A stretch of DNA of 64,000 nt from Rhizobium sp. RU20A (GTDB taxonomy: Bacteria; Pseudomonadota; Alphaproteobacteria; Rhizobiales; Rhizobiaceae), in NCBI RefSeq assembly GCF_900155885.1, contig NZ_FTMB01000002.1, positions 62,001-126,000 of the forward strand. The letters are read 5' to 3'. The number at the start of each line of letters is the position of its first letter. Positions within the stretch are counted from its first letter, which is position 1. The notes below the pieces were generated by a model. The model saw only the letters and a program-made list of their open reading frames with translations, had not been told where the DNA came from and did not search any database. Below are positions 1 through 11,547 of the stretch, piece by piece. A program made the translations under genes and the position numbers.

Positions 1-3000
1 GCGGCCCTCTCGACCGCGCAAATCATTGCCCTGACGACAGCGGCGCTCGCCGGCCTCAGCGCCGACCAGATCCGCACGCTCTCCACCGCGCAGGTCGAAG
101 CGCTGACGACGGGACAGGTCGCTGGCCTCAACTCCGATCAGATCGGCGCATTCGGCACGGAGGATATCCAGGTCTTCTCCAGCCGCGACATTGCCGCCAT
201 CAGCCCGGCTGCCATCGCCGGCCTTTCGACCGCCGTGCTGGCGGCCATGACGTCAGGCGAGTTGCAGGCGCTGAATGCGACCAGCATTCCGAACCTTACC
301 ACCGCGCAGCTTGCCACGCTCTCCACGGACCAGATCGCCACCCTGACGACCCGCCAGATCGCCGCGCTCAGCGCAGCGCAGATCGGCGCGCTCGGCACCG
401 ATGACATGGCGGCGCTGACGACGGCGCAGGTCGCCGCGCTGGCGGAGACGACCGTGACGGCGCTCACCAACGGCCAGATCGATGCGCTGGGTTCAGCACA
501 GCTTCAGGCGCTGACGACGCCGCAGATCGCGGCGCTGACCTCCACGCAGATATCGACCCTTGATTCGGCCGATGTTGCAGCCCTCTCCACGCGCGCCATG
601 GCGGCGCTGACCTCCGATGCGATCACCGGCCTTTCGATCGGTGTTGTGGCAACGCTGTCGAGCGACAAGATCGCAGCCCTTGCCACCTCCACGCTCGCGG
701 CCCTCGGCACGCGGCAGATCGATGCCTTGACCGCGCCCCAGGTCCAGGCGCTGACGACCAGGCAGATGGCGGCCTTGACGGCGACGCAGGTCGGCGCTCT
801 CGGAACGGATGACGTGTCGGTGCTGTCGACGGCGCAGGTCGCGGCGCTTGGCACTGCCGGCATTTCCGGCCTCACCACGCGCCAGCTTTCCGCCCTGTCC
901 AGCGACCAGATGCGGGCGCTGACGCCGACGCAGGTTGCGGCCCTCAGCGCCTCGCAGATCGCGGTGCTTGATCCGGCCGCGCTCGCCACGTTCTCGACGG
1001 CCGATCTTTCCGCTCTCAGCCCGGACGCCATCGCCAGCATGACGACGGCAACGATCGCCTCGCTGACGGCGCAGCAGATCAGCGCGCTCGGCACCGCCTC
1101 GATCGCCAAGCTCGGCACCGCCCAGATCGCTGCCCTTGGCACCGCACAGGTGGAGGCACTGACGACGGCGCAGGTGAAGGCACTGAACTCTGCGCAGCTT
1201 TCGGCGCTCGGCGCCGATGACATCGCCACGTTCCGCGCCGACGAAGTCGCCGCAATCGGTGCCGATGCCGTCGTCGGCCTGACCACAGACGTCATGGCCT
1301 CGCTCTCGAGCGCCCATCTTGCGGCTCTCAGCACCCAGGCCGTCAGCGGCCTGACCTCGCGGCAGGTGGCGGCGCTGGGGAGCGACCAGGTCGCGGCCTT
1401 GACGACCGGGCAGATCGGAGCGCTGAGCGCACGGCAGACTGCAGCGCTCGGCACGGATGATATCGCAGCGCTCTCCGCCGCCAAGATCGCGGCCCTCAGC
1501 GCAGACGGGATTTCCGGACTCAGCACCACCCAGATTGCCGCCCTTTCCGGCGAGCAGATGGAGGCGTTGACATCCACGCAGATCGGCGCGCTGACGTCCC
1601 GGCAGATCAGCGTGCTGACGGCCGCCAATATCGCGACCTTCTCAACGGCCGAAATGGCGGCGATCAGCGCGGCGGCACTGCCGGGCGTTCCGGCAGCAGT
1701 GCTTGCGGCGCTGAGCAGCGAGCAGTTGAGCGCGCTCAGCACCACCGCGATCGCGGGCCTCTCAACCGCGCAGGTCGGGGCACTCGGCTCCTCCGGCATC
1801 ACGGCGCTGACGACCAGCCAGATGGCGGCGCTCTCCTCGCGGCAGGTGCAGGCACTCGGAACGGTCGGCGTTGCTTCCCTTTCCACCGCGCAGATCGCGG
1901 CGGTCACCGCCGATGGCGTGGCCGGGCTTTCCTCGACGCAGATCAATGCCATGTCCTCCCTGCAAATGGGGGCGCTCACCTCCACGCAGGTGGCGGCCTT
2001 GTCGTCGGCACAGGTCGCGGCCCTCGATCTCAATGACCTCGCAGTCTTCTCGGTCGATGATCTCGCCGCCCTCAGCGCGTCGGGTGCGCCCGGGCTTGCG
2101 ACCGCCGTTCTTTCAGGCCTGACCGCCGATCAGATCAGTTCGCTCGGGACGGGGGCGATTTCCGGCCTGACCTCCGATCAGATCAACGCGCTCTCGACCA
2201 CGCAGATCGCGGCGCTGACGACCAAGCAGGTTGGCGTGCTGACCTCGCGGCAGGTGGCGGCGCTTGGCAGCGACGACATTGCAACACTTTCGACGGCACA
2301 GGTGGCCGCCCTCAATGCTGCGGCCGTACGCGGCTTCGGCACCTCCGCGCTTGAAACCCTGACCACCGCGCAGGTCGAAGCGCTGACCGCCGGGCAGGTT
2401 GCGGTGCTGACCTCCAGCCAGTTGGCCGCGCTCGGCACCGACGACATCGAGACCTTCTCCACCGCCGACATCGGCGCGATCTCCGCTTCGGCCATCACGG
2501 GCCTGTCGAGCGCGGCGCTCGAACGGCTGTCGGCCGACCAGATCGCCGCCCTTGCTGCGGCCAGCGTCGGCAGCCTGACGACAGACCAGATCGCGGCGCT
2601 CTCCAGCGAGCAGATCAGCCAACTCACCACCGCGCAGGCGAGCGCGCTCACGGCGCGTCAGGTCGCGGTCCTCACGAGCGGCGATATCGCTGCCCTCAGG
2701 ACCAGCCAGATCGCAGCCCTCAGCACGGCGGCGATCGCCGGTCTTTCCTCCGATCAGGTGGCACTGTTGTCCTTCGATCAGGTGGAGGCGCTCTCCAGCA
2801 CGCAGGTGGCCAGCCTGACGTCCGGCCAGATCAGCGCGCTGACCGCCGACAAGCTTGACCTCTTCTCGACGGCCGATCTTGCCGCCATCTCGTCTTCCGC
2901 CATCCTCGGCCTGTCGGCGGCAACGCTCGGCACGCTGACGGCACAGCAGATCGGGGCACTCAGCAGCGCAGCGATCAGCGGCATGACGACCAACCAGATC

Positions 3001-4329
3001 GCGGCTCTCAGCGCCGATCAGGTGAATGCCCTCTCGACGCTGCAGATCTCCGCGCTCTCGTCGCGCCAGATCGCCGCGCTCAGCAGCGCGGCCTTCGAAA
3101 CCTTTTCGACGGCCGACATCGCGGCGATCAGTTCCCTGGCGATCACCGGGCTCGGAACCGACAAGATCGCGGCCTTTACGCCGGACCAGATCGCCGCGCT
3201 CTCTGCCAACGGCATTTCCGGCCTTTCGACGGCGCAGATCGACGCCCTCTCCAGTGCGCAGATCAAGGCGCTTTCCAGCGCACAGATTGCGGCGATCACC
3301 TCGCTGCAGATGAGCGCGCTCACCACCGACGACATGGCGTCCCTCACGACCGCGCAGATTGCCGCCTTCAACACCAAGGCGGTCGGTGCACTGACGAGCG
3401 ACCAGATTCGCGCGCTGAGGCCCGACCAGATCGACGCCTTCACCACGACGCAGATCGGCGCCCTTACCGGCGCGGCGCTGTCAGGGCTGGAGGCAGAGGA
3501 CCTGCCGACCTTCTCGACCGCCGATCTGGCCGCGCTCGGCTCCAGCGGTGTCGCGGGCCTGCCGATCAGCTTCATCTCCGGCCTGTCCGCCCTTGAGATC
3601 CAGGCGCTCGGCACGGCAGCCGTCGGTGGCCTGACGAGCCAGCAGGTCGCCGCCCTTCGCGTCGACCAGATCGCCGCCTTCACGACGGGCCAGATCGCGG
3701 CGCTTTCCGCCGATGGCGTGTCCGGCCTGCAGACCGAGGACATGGCCACGATTTCGCTGGCCGAACTCGCCCTCATCAAGCCGGCCGCCCTGCGCGGCCT
3801 TTCGACGGGCATCGTCGCAACGCTGACGACCGACCAGATCGGTGCGCTCTCCACCGCGCAGGTCGCCGCCCTCGGCTACAATCAGGTGCTGGCGATGACG
3901 ACGGCGCAGGTCGGCGCGCTCAGCCTCACTCAGGTCAGCGCCCTGACCGCCATCCAGTCCGCCGGCCTCGGCACCGACGATATCGCGCTTCTGTCCAGCG
4001 AGAAGATCGCGGCCCTGTCCACCAGCGCCATCTCCGGCCTCACCACGCTGGCGGTTGCGGGACTCAGCACGGAGCAGGCCAAGGCCCTGACGCCGGCGCA
4101 GGTGAATGCGATGACCTCGGCACAGGTCGAGGCGCTGGAAGACGAGGACCTCGCCACCTTCTCGGCCGAGGACGTCGCCTCCTTCAGCCGCTCCGGCCTG
4201 ACGGGGCTCTCGACCGCCGACATTTCGCGCATGTCGCGCGATCAGGTCGGTGCACTGATGGATCACCAGATGGGCAATCTCAACCCCGACCAGATCGCCG
4301 CCGTCATCAACGCCTTCCTGACTGCGTAA
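1..4329 (+). CDS. Giant octapeptide-repeat protein, 5'-truncated by the window
   Basis: The frame is open from base 1, so the real start lies upstream; 1442 residues are visible. From residue 3 to the last residue (1442) the chain divides into 180 consecutive octads with no slip. The approximate octad is Leu, Ser/Thr/Gly, Ser/Thr/Ala, variable, Gln/Asp, Ile/Val, Ala/Gly, Ala. A marker octad of the type FSTADIAA begins at residues 59, 195 (Leu variant), 331, 411, 547, 683, 819, 955, 1035, 1171, 1251 (Ile variant) and 1387, so supermodules are 136 residues (17 octads) or 80 residues (10 octads). There is almost no Cys, Trp or Tyr, and no RTX nonapeptides, autotransporter barrel or LPXTG motif in the visible part. 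Family and function are not recognised. A large secreted or surface-layer/adhesin-like protein is plausible, and the Ser/Thr-Gln spacing resembles helix N-caps. It converges with glf and a GT41 gene that may act on it. The coding call is very secure; the function is unknown. Confidence 0.9.
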   Translation, partial: AALSTAQIIALTTAALAGLSADQIRTLSTAQVEALTTGQVAGLNSDQIGAFGTEDIQVFSSRDIAAISPAAIAGLSTAVLAAMTSGELQALNATSIPNLTTAQLATLSTDQIATLTTRQIAALSAAQIGALGTDDMAALTTAQVAALAETTVTALTNGQIDALGSAQLQALTTPQIAALTSTQISTLDSADVAALSTRAMAALTSDAITGLSIGVVATLSSDKIAALATSTLAALGTRQIDALTAPQVQALTTRQMAALTATQVGALGTDDVSVLSTAQVAALGTAGISGLTTRQLSALSSDQMRALTPTQVAALSASQIAVLDPAALATFSTADLSALSPDAIASMTTATIASLTAQQISALGTASIAKLGTAQIAALGTAQVEALTTAQVKALNSAQLSALGADDIATFRADEVAAIGADAVVGLTTDVMASLSSAHLAALSTQAVSGLTSRQVAALGSDQVAALTTGQIGALSARQTAALGTDDIAALSAAKIAALSADGISGLSTTQIAALSGEQMEALTSTQIGALTSRQISVLTAANIATFSTAEMAAISAAALPGVPAAVLAALSSEQLSALSTTAIAGLSTAQVGALGSSGITALTTSQMAALSSRQVQALGTVGVASLSTAQIAAVTADGVAGLSSTQINAMSSLQMGALTSTQVAALSSAQVAALDLNDLAVFSVDDLAALSASGAPGLATAVLSGLTADQISSLGTGAISGLTSDQINALSTTQIAALTTKQVGVLTSRQVAALGSDDIATLSTAQVAALNAAAVRGFGTSALETLTTAQVEALTAGQVAVLTSSQLAALGTDDIETFSTADIGAISASAITGLSSAALERLSADQIAALAAASVGSLTTDQIAALSSEQISQLTTAQASALTARQVAVLTSGDIAALRTSQIAALSTAAIAGLSSDQVALLSFDQVEALSSTQVASLTSGQISALTADKLDLFSTADLAAISSSAILGLSAATLGTLTAQQIGALSSAAISGMTTNQIAALSADQVNALSTLQISALSSRQIAALSSAAFETFSTADIAAISSLAITGLGTDKIAAFTPDQIAALSANGISGLSTAQIDALSSAQIKALSSAQIAAITSLQMSALTTDDMASLTTAQIAAFNTKAVGALTSDQIRALRPDQIDAFTTTQIGALTGAALSGLEAEDLPTFSTADLAALGSSGVAGLPISFISGLSALEIQALGTAAVGGLTSQQVAALRVDQIAAFTTGQIAALSADGVSGLQTEDMATISLAELALIKPAALRGLSTGIVATLTTDQIGALSTAQVAALGYNQVLAMTTAQVGALSLTQVSALTAIQSAGLGTDDIALLSSEKIAALSTSAISGLTTLAVAGLSTEQAKALTPAQVNAMTSAQVEALEDEDLATFSAEDVASFSRSGLTGLSTADISRMSRDQVGALMDHQMGNLNPDQIAAVINAFLTA

Positions 4330-4350
4330 TACATCACTTACGCAGTCAGG
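4317..4350. terminator. Perfect 13-bp inverted repeat between convergent genes
   Basis: Arms 4317-4329 and 4338-4350 are exact reverse complements around an 8-nt loop. The left arm contains the last codons and the TAA stop of the repeat gene; the right arm ends one base before the glf stop codon. There is no strong T-tract on either side, so termination is inferred from the hairpin and its position between converging genes. Confidence 0.65.
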
Positions 4351-4351
4351 A

Positions 4352-7563
<3,212 letters not shown>

Positions 7564-7746
7564 GGCGTCTTCCCCTCGTCTCGCCCGTCACGTCGCCATG
7601 GGACGGCGATCGACAGGGGCAGCACGCGCCCCGGGGCATCTCAACCGGCTTTACCACGCTTGACGGCAAACCGGCTGCGGCAGGAGGCGTCAGACGTGCG
7701 CTTTGGCGACATATCCACAAAGGAACGCACGTCTTCAGAAAAATCG

Positions 7747-7777
7747 GCCCGGCACGGCGGGGGGCACCGTGCCGGGC
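7747..7777 (-). terminator. Rho-independent terminator of the PAS chemoreceptor gene
   Basis: An 11-bp perfect GC-rich stem (7747-7757 with 7767-7777) with a 9-nt loop, followed on the minus strand within a few bases by a run of five T. It sits 24 nt past the chemoreceptor stop codon. The rest of the 238-bp gap up to 7563 shows no recognisable gene. Confidence 0.75.
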
Positions 7778-7801
7778 GGTCAAGCGGGGGCGCCTGTCGG
7801 C

Positions 7802-9496
7802 TCAGGCGGCTCGACTTGATCTCGTGGTGTAGGAAGCAGCCGCGAAGGAGGCGCGCCCCTCGCTTTCCAGCTGGAACTGGCCCATCATGAGGCGCAGTTT
7901 CTGGCCCTCCGCCGCGAGCGAGCTGGCGGCGGCGCTGGAGCGCTCCACCATGCCGGCATTCTGCTGGGTCGTCTGGTCGAGGCTGTTGACGGAGCCGTTG
8001 ACTTCGGCAAGCCCGATCGACTGTTCCTTCGATGCGGTGGAGATTGCCTCCATATGCGCATGGATCTGATAGATGAAGTCGCTGATCGTCTTCAGCGCCT
8101 GGCCGGTTTCGCTCACCAGCTTGACGCCGCTCGACACTTCATCCGTCGAATTGCGGATAAGGTCCTTGATCTCCTTTGCAGCCTTGGCGGAGCGCTGCGC
8201 CAGTTCGCGCACCTCCTGCGCCACGACGGCAAAGCCGCGCCCCGCCTCGCCGGCACGTGCGGCCTCGACCCCGGCATTCAGCGCCAGGAGATTGGTCTGG
8301 AAGGCAATCTCGTCGATCACGCTGATGATGGAGGAGATCTTCGAGGAGGAGTCCTCGATGCGGCTCATCGCTTCGACGGCGCGGGCAACGACTTCGCCGG
8401 ACTTGTGGGCACTGGCGTTGGCCTCGGCCGCCACATGGCGGGCATCGGCGGCGCGGGCCGTGGAGGCGGTCACATTGGCGGTGATCTCGTCAAGCGCGGC
8501 GGCCGTTTCCTCCAGCGTCGCAGCCTGGGATTCGGTGCGGCGCGAGAGGTCCTGAACGCCTTCGCGGATCGCCTCGCTGCCGGAGCCGATCGTATCCACG
8601 CTGCCGGAAATCTCGAGGAAGGTCCCGCACAGCTGCGTGACGGAGCGATTGAGGTCGTGCCGCAGTTCCTCGAATTCCGGCGAGAAGGGCGTTTCCAGCT
8701 GGAAGCCGAAATTGCCGGAGCACAGTTTCTTCAGGGCATCGCCGAGCGAGGCCACCGTCTTGACGCGCTGGGTGACGTCGGTCGCAAATTTGACCACCTT
8801 CACCACACGGCCCTGATGGTCGAGAATGGGGTTGTAGGACGCCGAGATGATCACTTCCTGGCCGGTCCTGGTCCGGCGCTTGAACTCCGATGCCACGTGT
8901 CGGCCGGAGCGCAACGTGTTCCAGAACGTGCCGTACTCCGCGGACGCGACAAAACCGGGATCGACGAACATCTCGTGCTTGCGGCCGCGCAGTTCGTCCA
9001 GCGTATAACCCATCAGCTGGAGGAAATTATCATTCGCCGTGATGATCGTGCCGTCGATCTCGAACTCGATGATGGCCTGCGAGCGGCTGATCGCGGCGAT
9101 TTGCGCGGCATAGTCCATGTTGAGGAGCCGCGCCTTGGCATCGGCCCACTCCACCACGAAGCCGGTCACGGTCTTGCCGTTCTTCAGCGGCGTAACGACG
9201 AGATCGAAGACGCGCGCGCCAACCCGGATGGTGGCGCTGTGCGTGTCTTTCAGCGCCGAGAGCATGGTGCGCTGATGCGTCGGGTTCTTGTGGAAGATGT
9301 CGATGTTGCTACCAATCAGCGAAGCAACGCTGAAGCGCGGCAACTCCTTCTTCAGATCCGCCTCGGCTTCCTCAAGAAGTGCCACGACGGCCGGATTCAT
9401 GTAAGTGATATTCAAGGACGCATCCGCGACCATAACATTTGCCTTGATGGCATTGAGTGCCTGTATCTGCGCCTTCGCCGCACGCCCCAACAGCAT
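7802..9496 (-). CDS. Soluble methyl-accepting chemotaxis protein with two PAS domains
   Basis: 564 residues with no transmembrane segment. Two PAS-like domains occupy about 15-120 ([16 protein letters not shown]) and 130-245 ([17 protein letters not shown]). The MCP signalling hairpin follows from about 300 to 540, with the conserved tip [20 protein letters not shown]. The receptor should signal through CheW/CheA from the cytoplasm, sensing redox, a bound cofactor or a small ligand. Cytosolic PAS receptors of this type occur in rhizobia (for example S. meliloti McpY and IcpA). No CheR-tethering pentapeptide is seen at the C-terminus. The ATG at 9496 is preceded by GGGGAG. The gene stands alone with its own terminator. 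Confidence 0.93.
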   Translation of the reverse strand: MLLGRAAKAQIQALNAIKANVMVADASLNITYMNPAVVALLEEAEADLKKELPRFSVASLIGSNIDIFHKNPTHQRTMLSALKDTHSATIRVGARVFDLVVTPLKNGKTVTGFVVEWADAKARLLNMDYAAQIAAISRSQAIIEFEIDGTIITANDNFLQLMGYTLDELRGRKHEMFVDPGFVASAEYGTFWNTLRSGRHVASEFKRRTRTGQEVIISASYNPILDHQGRVVKVVKFATDVTQRVKTVASLGDALKKLCSGNFGFQLETPFSPEFEELRHDLNRSVTQLCGTFLEISGSVDTIGSGSEAIREGVQDLSRRTESQAATLEETAAALDEITANVTASTARAADARHVAAEANASAHKSGEVVARAVEAMSRIEDSSSKISSIISVIDEIAFQTNLLALNAGVEAARAGEAGRGFAVVAQEVRELAQRSAKAAKEIKDLIRNSTDEVSSGVKLVSETGQALKTISDFIYQIHAHMEAISTASKEQSIGLAEVNGSVNSLDQTTQQNAGMVERSSAAASSLAAEGQKLRLMMGQFQLESEGRASFAAASYTTRSSRAA

Positions 9497-9799
9497 TTCA
9501 CATCTCCCCGAAACAATAATGCCAATTCAGCCTTGGCTTTATGCTGGGAAGAATTTGTTAATATATCATTTATGCCCGACACGCTTGTTTTTTATCTTGA
9601 AAGTATAATTGAGTATCGTAAAAATTTATTTCTACGGATAATGAATTTATTTGGATCACCAATCCTGGAAATTTTTTTGAGCATGGCTATTCTTGCAGAC
9701 TTTCGCAGGCACATATAAAAGCGCCTGCGGGGGGAGACCTTGCCCCCGCTGAACTCATCCATTTTGAAGTAAGCTCTGGCCCATCGAGAGGACCAAAGA
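9497..9799. other. AT-rich intergenic leader
   Basis: About 300 bp upstream of the PAS chemoreceptor, clearly richer in A/T between 9530 and 9720 than anything around it. I see no credible gene here; open frames through it lack family resemblance and good start sites. It probably holds the chemoreceptor promoter and the left flank of the decayed insertion sequence that follows. Confidence 0.5.
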
Positions 9800-9907
9800 A
9801 TGAAGCGCAACCGTTTCACGGACGAACAGATCATCAGCATTCTGAAGAAGCACGAGGCGGGTAAAGTGGGCGTACCAACTCGGCCTGCTGGAGACAGCCT
9901 CAACTGA
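9800..9907 (+). pseudogene. Remnant of an IS3-family transposase orfA
   Basis: A 35-codon frame starts MKRNRFTDEQIISILKKHEA, the characteristic N-terminus of IS3-family OrfA (a helix-turn-helix region of about 90 residues). Similarity stops abruptly after the HEAG position and the frame ends at 9905-9907. No orfB, downstream catalytic domain or intact terminal repeats are visible. It is a dead fragment of an insertion sequence. Confidence 0.75.
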
Positions 9908-10513
9908 AAAAACAAATCATCCAGGCCTTCTGGTCTTCGACGAACCAAGGCAACAATCTTCTTCTCGCATAAGCTTCGGACAGCTACTTCGGTGCGCGGC
10001 ACAGTCCAAAGGCAGGCACCAGCAGGTCATATTTTCCACAAGTGAAGACCTCGATCTCCTCTCCGAAATCATTGGCACAGTCGATTACACTAGAGCACGT
10101 CCAGCAAAAGTGCGTTAGCGGTTTTGCGTCCGGACTGCGTAAAAACAGATAGATAGAGCATTTCAGGTGCTCCCGTTTTCACCGGAAATGCTCTAAAATC
10201 ATCTTCCAAGGTCATGTACTACAGCCCCTATTGGCCGTTGCGCAGATAAATGACGACGGTGATGCGCGTAGCGCATTTCACTGAACGTGAGATAATGTCG
10301 AGAGTTAAGGCCTGCATATCAGGACAAATCGGGATACCAGCCAGAATTCCAAAGGGTCTTGCATTTGGATTATCGGCGTTCCGAAGCTCAAAAAAGCTTC
10401 ATGCCGGAGCGCCGGAGATGTTCAAGACCTGTTCCACAGGAACGCTGGCACATGACTTCAGCACCAAGCGGAAAAGCACTTGCTTCCCAACATACTGAAC
10501 AAATTGTGGAAAA
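9908..10513. other. Gene-poor region between IS remnant and tRNA-His
   Basis: Apart from the palindromic repeat at 10090-10195 I see no supportable gene in these 600 bp. Short frames are present but have no RBS, no family resemblance and untypical composition. The region lies at the 3' side of tRNA-His, a position where integrated elements often decay. Confidence 0.5.
10090..10195. repeat. Rhizobial palindromic intergenic repeat (RIME/Bru-RS-like)
   Basis: The element starts CTAGAGCA and ends TGCTCTA. Its right half is an 11-bp perfect inverted repeat (10154-10164 with 10185-10195, TAGAGCATTTC/GAAATGCTCTA) that can fold into a hairpin. The inner sequence (GCAAAAGTGCG...GGTTTTGCGTCCGG) resembles the mosaic palindromes dispersed in Rhizobiales intergenic regions. 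Family assignment is from memory of the motif and not from a search. Confidence 0.6.
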
Positions 10514-10590
10514 TGGTACGGTTGGTGGGAATCGAACCTACGACCTCAGGTGCCACAAACCTGCGCTCTAACCAACTGAGCTACAACCGC
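10514..10590 (-). tRNA. tRNA-His (GTG)
   Basis: 77 nt with encoded CCA. The acceptor stem is GCGGTTG/CAACCGT (first pair G-U), the D arm is GCTC...GAGC, and the anticodon stem CAGGT/ACCTG carries loop TTGTGGC with anticodon GTG. The T arm GTAGG/CCCAC contains one A-C mismatch. The discriminator is A73 and the base 5' of G1 is T, so there is no G-1:C73 pair; loss of G-1 from tRNA-His is known for many Alphaproteobacteria. Confidence 0.95.
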
Positions 10591-10771
10591 ACAATCGCGC
10601 AGGCGCCGTCGGCACTGCACGGGGGGTCACATACGGCGGGAGGGGGATTTTTGCAAGTCATAAGTTGGGCCAAGGGGTAGAAAAGTCGCGCCGGGTGTAT
10701 CGGGTCGGTGTGACAGCTGCAGACGCAGAGACGCTGCGACCTGCCTGACGAGGCGATGGGCTGCACATAGG

Positions 10772-10808
10772 AAAAAGCCCCGCTGCGGCCATCATGGCGC
10801 AACGGGGC
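10772..10808 (-). terminator. Rho-independent terminator of the phasin gene
   Basis: An interrupted GC-rich stem (GCCCCG, a bulge, GCG paired with CGC, AA, CGGGGC) followed on the minus strand by five T. It lies about 50 nt past the phasin stop. A second small hairpin (GGCCGGC/GCCGGCC) lies between it and the stop codon. Confidence 0.75.
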
Positions 10809-10858
10809 CCGGAAATGCGAGGCGAAGCAGACGGCCGGCTTCGAGGCCGGCCTCCGAC

Positions 10859-11305
10859 TTACTTCTGGAAGGTGGCAAGGGTCTTTTCAGCGGCCGTCTT
10901 GGCCGGCTTGGAGACGTCTTCGGCAACCTTGCGGGTGGCTTCCTGCATGGTCTTTGCCTGCTCGACAACGAGTTCGGCCTGCTTGCGCAGGAACGCGGTC
11001 TGCAGCTCGATGAGCTCGGAAACGGACTTGACGCCGAGCAGGGCTTCCATGTGGGAGAGCGAGCTTTCAGCGTTGACGCGCAGGGCCTCGATGGCCTTGA
11101 GGCCGAGGGTGACGGAACCGGCCTGGGCGCTTTCCATCGTCGCTTCGACGGTCTTGGCCGCGTCTTCGGCGGCAACCTTCATCTTGGCATAGGCGTCCTT
11201 GGACTGGGTCGCGCCCTTTTCGGCGAGGTCGCGGAAGTTTTCAGTCAGCTTTGCCGGGTCGAAAGCGGCAAAGCCAAATACGTCGTCGGTCTTCTTCGTG
11301 GCCAT
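10859..11305 (-). CDS. phaP: Phasin (polyhydroxybutyrate granule-associated protein)
   Basis: 148 residues starting MATKKTDDVFGF, with a long amphipathic helical stretch (about 20-140) rich in Ala, Lys and Glu and the phasin-like segments EKGATQSKDAYAKMK and ELIELQTAFLRKQAE. Phasins coat PHB granules and control granule number and size. The frame extends upstream to 11368, but the ATG at 11305 has AGGAG just upstream and family-like N-terminal residues, so I chose it. The gene is monocistronic with a terminator. Two near-identical 14-mers upstream may be its operator. Confidence 0.88.
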   Translation of the reverse strand: MATKKTDDVFGFAAFDPAKLTENFRDLAEKGATQSKDAYAKMKVAAEDAAKTVEATMESAQAGSVTLGLKAIEALRVNAESSLSHMEALLGVKSVSELIELQTAFLRKQAELVVEQAKTMQEATRKVAEDVSKPAKTAAEKTLATFQK

Positions 11306-11373
11306 GGTGATCTCCTTTTGGGCCCTGTCGTCAAAGCCCTGTTTCCTCGGATGCCCATTATATAGCACCGATT

Positions 11374-11405
11374 ATTGTGCATTGCAATATCATTGTGCAC
11401 CGCAA
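11374..11405. promoter_or_regulatory. Tandem 14-mer direct repeats upstream of phasin
   Basis: ATTGTGCATTGCAA (11374-11387) and ATTGTGCACCGCAA (11392-11405) match at 12 of 14 positions and start 18 bp apart, about 70 and 90 bp from the phasin ATG. This arrangement suggests a regulator binding on one DNA face. A PhaR/AniA-type PHB regulator is the natural candidate, by inference only. Confidence 0.45.
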
Positions 11406-11499
11406 CATAAATCGGGCATCGGCTTGGCCGTTAACCCTTCACGGCGAAAGGGGTGGCGCGAAGGACGGCCGGCATGGACCCTTTCGCCCTGCAAAGGTA

Positions 11500-11514
11500 T
11501 TAATAGAGTGTTAA
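11500..11514 (+). promoter_or_regulatory. CtrA-type box (TTAA-N7-TTAA) before pdhS-like gene
   Basis: The sequence TTAATAGAGTGTTAA is an exact match to the full CtrA recognition motif TTAA-N7-TTAA and lies 33 bp upstream of the chosen kinase start. No other exact match was noticed in intergenic DNA of the window, though I did not scan exhaustively. Confidence 0.6.
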
Positions 11515-11547
11515 GAAAAGCCCGCCTTCCGGGTGGAGCACCGAGCA

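Noticed and set aside
504-2033. Long antisense frames in the repeat gene (also 493-1317 and 3018-3854 on the minus strand)
   Set aside because: They are by-products of 24-bp periodic, GC-rich coding DNA. Their products are low-complexity mirror repeats without RBS or family resemblance.
1-4329. Regular 24-bp periodicity resembling a CRISPR array or satellite DNA
   Set aside because: The period encodes octapeptides in one open frame, units are degenerate at third positions, there are no spacers, and the amino-acid pattern is better conserved than the DNA.
1-4329. Similarity of LTxxQVxAL units to TAL-effector repeats
   Set aside because: TAL repeats are 33-35 residues with base-specifying residues. 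Here the unit is 8 residues and lacks that organisation, so only the helix-cap pattern is shared.
8054-9718. Long plus-strand frame opposite the PAS chemoreceptor
   Set aside because: The opposite strand encodes a complete chemoreceptor. This frame is a codon-bias shadow, as are similar frames at 17665-18870, 30064-32010, 32471-35365 and 44482-47286.
9592-10002. 136-residue minus-strand frame covering the IS remnant
   Set aside because: It runs antisense to the orfA fragment and through AT-rich spacer, with no RBS or recognisable domain.
10480-10680. 66-residue frame containing VGIEPTTSGATNLRSNQLSY
   Set aside because: It is the translation of the antisense strand of tRNA-His, a known artefact peptide in many annotations.
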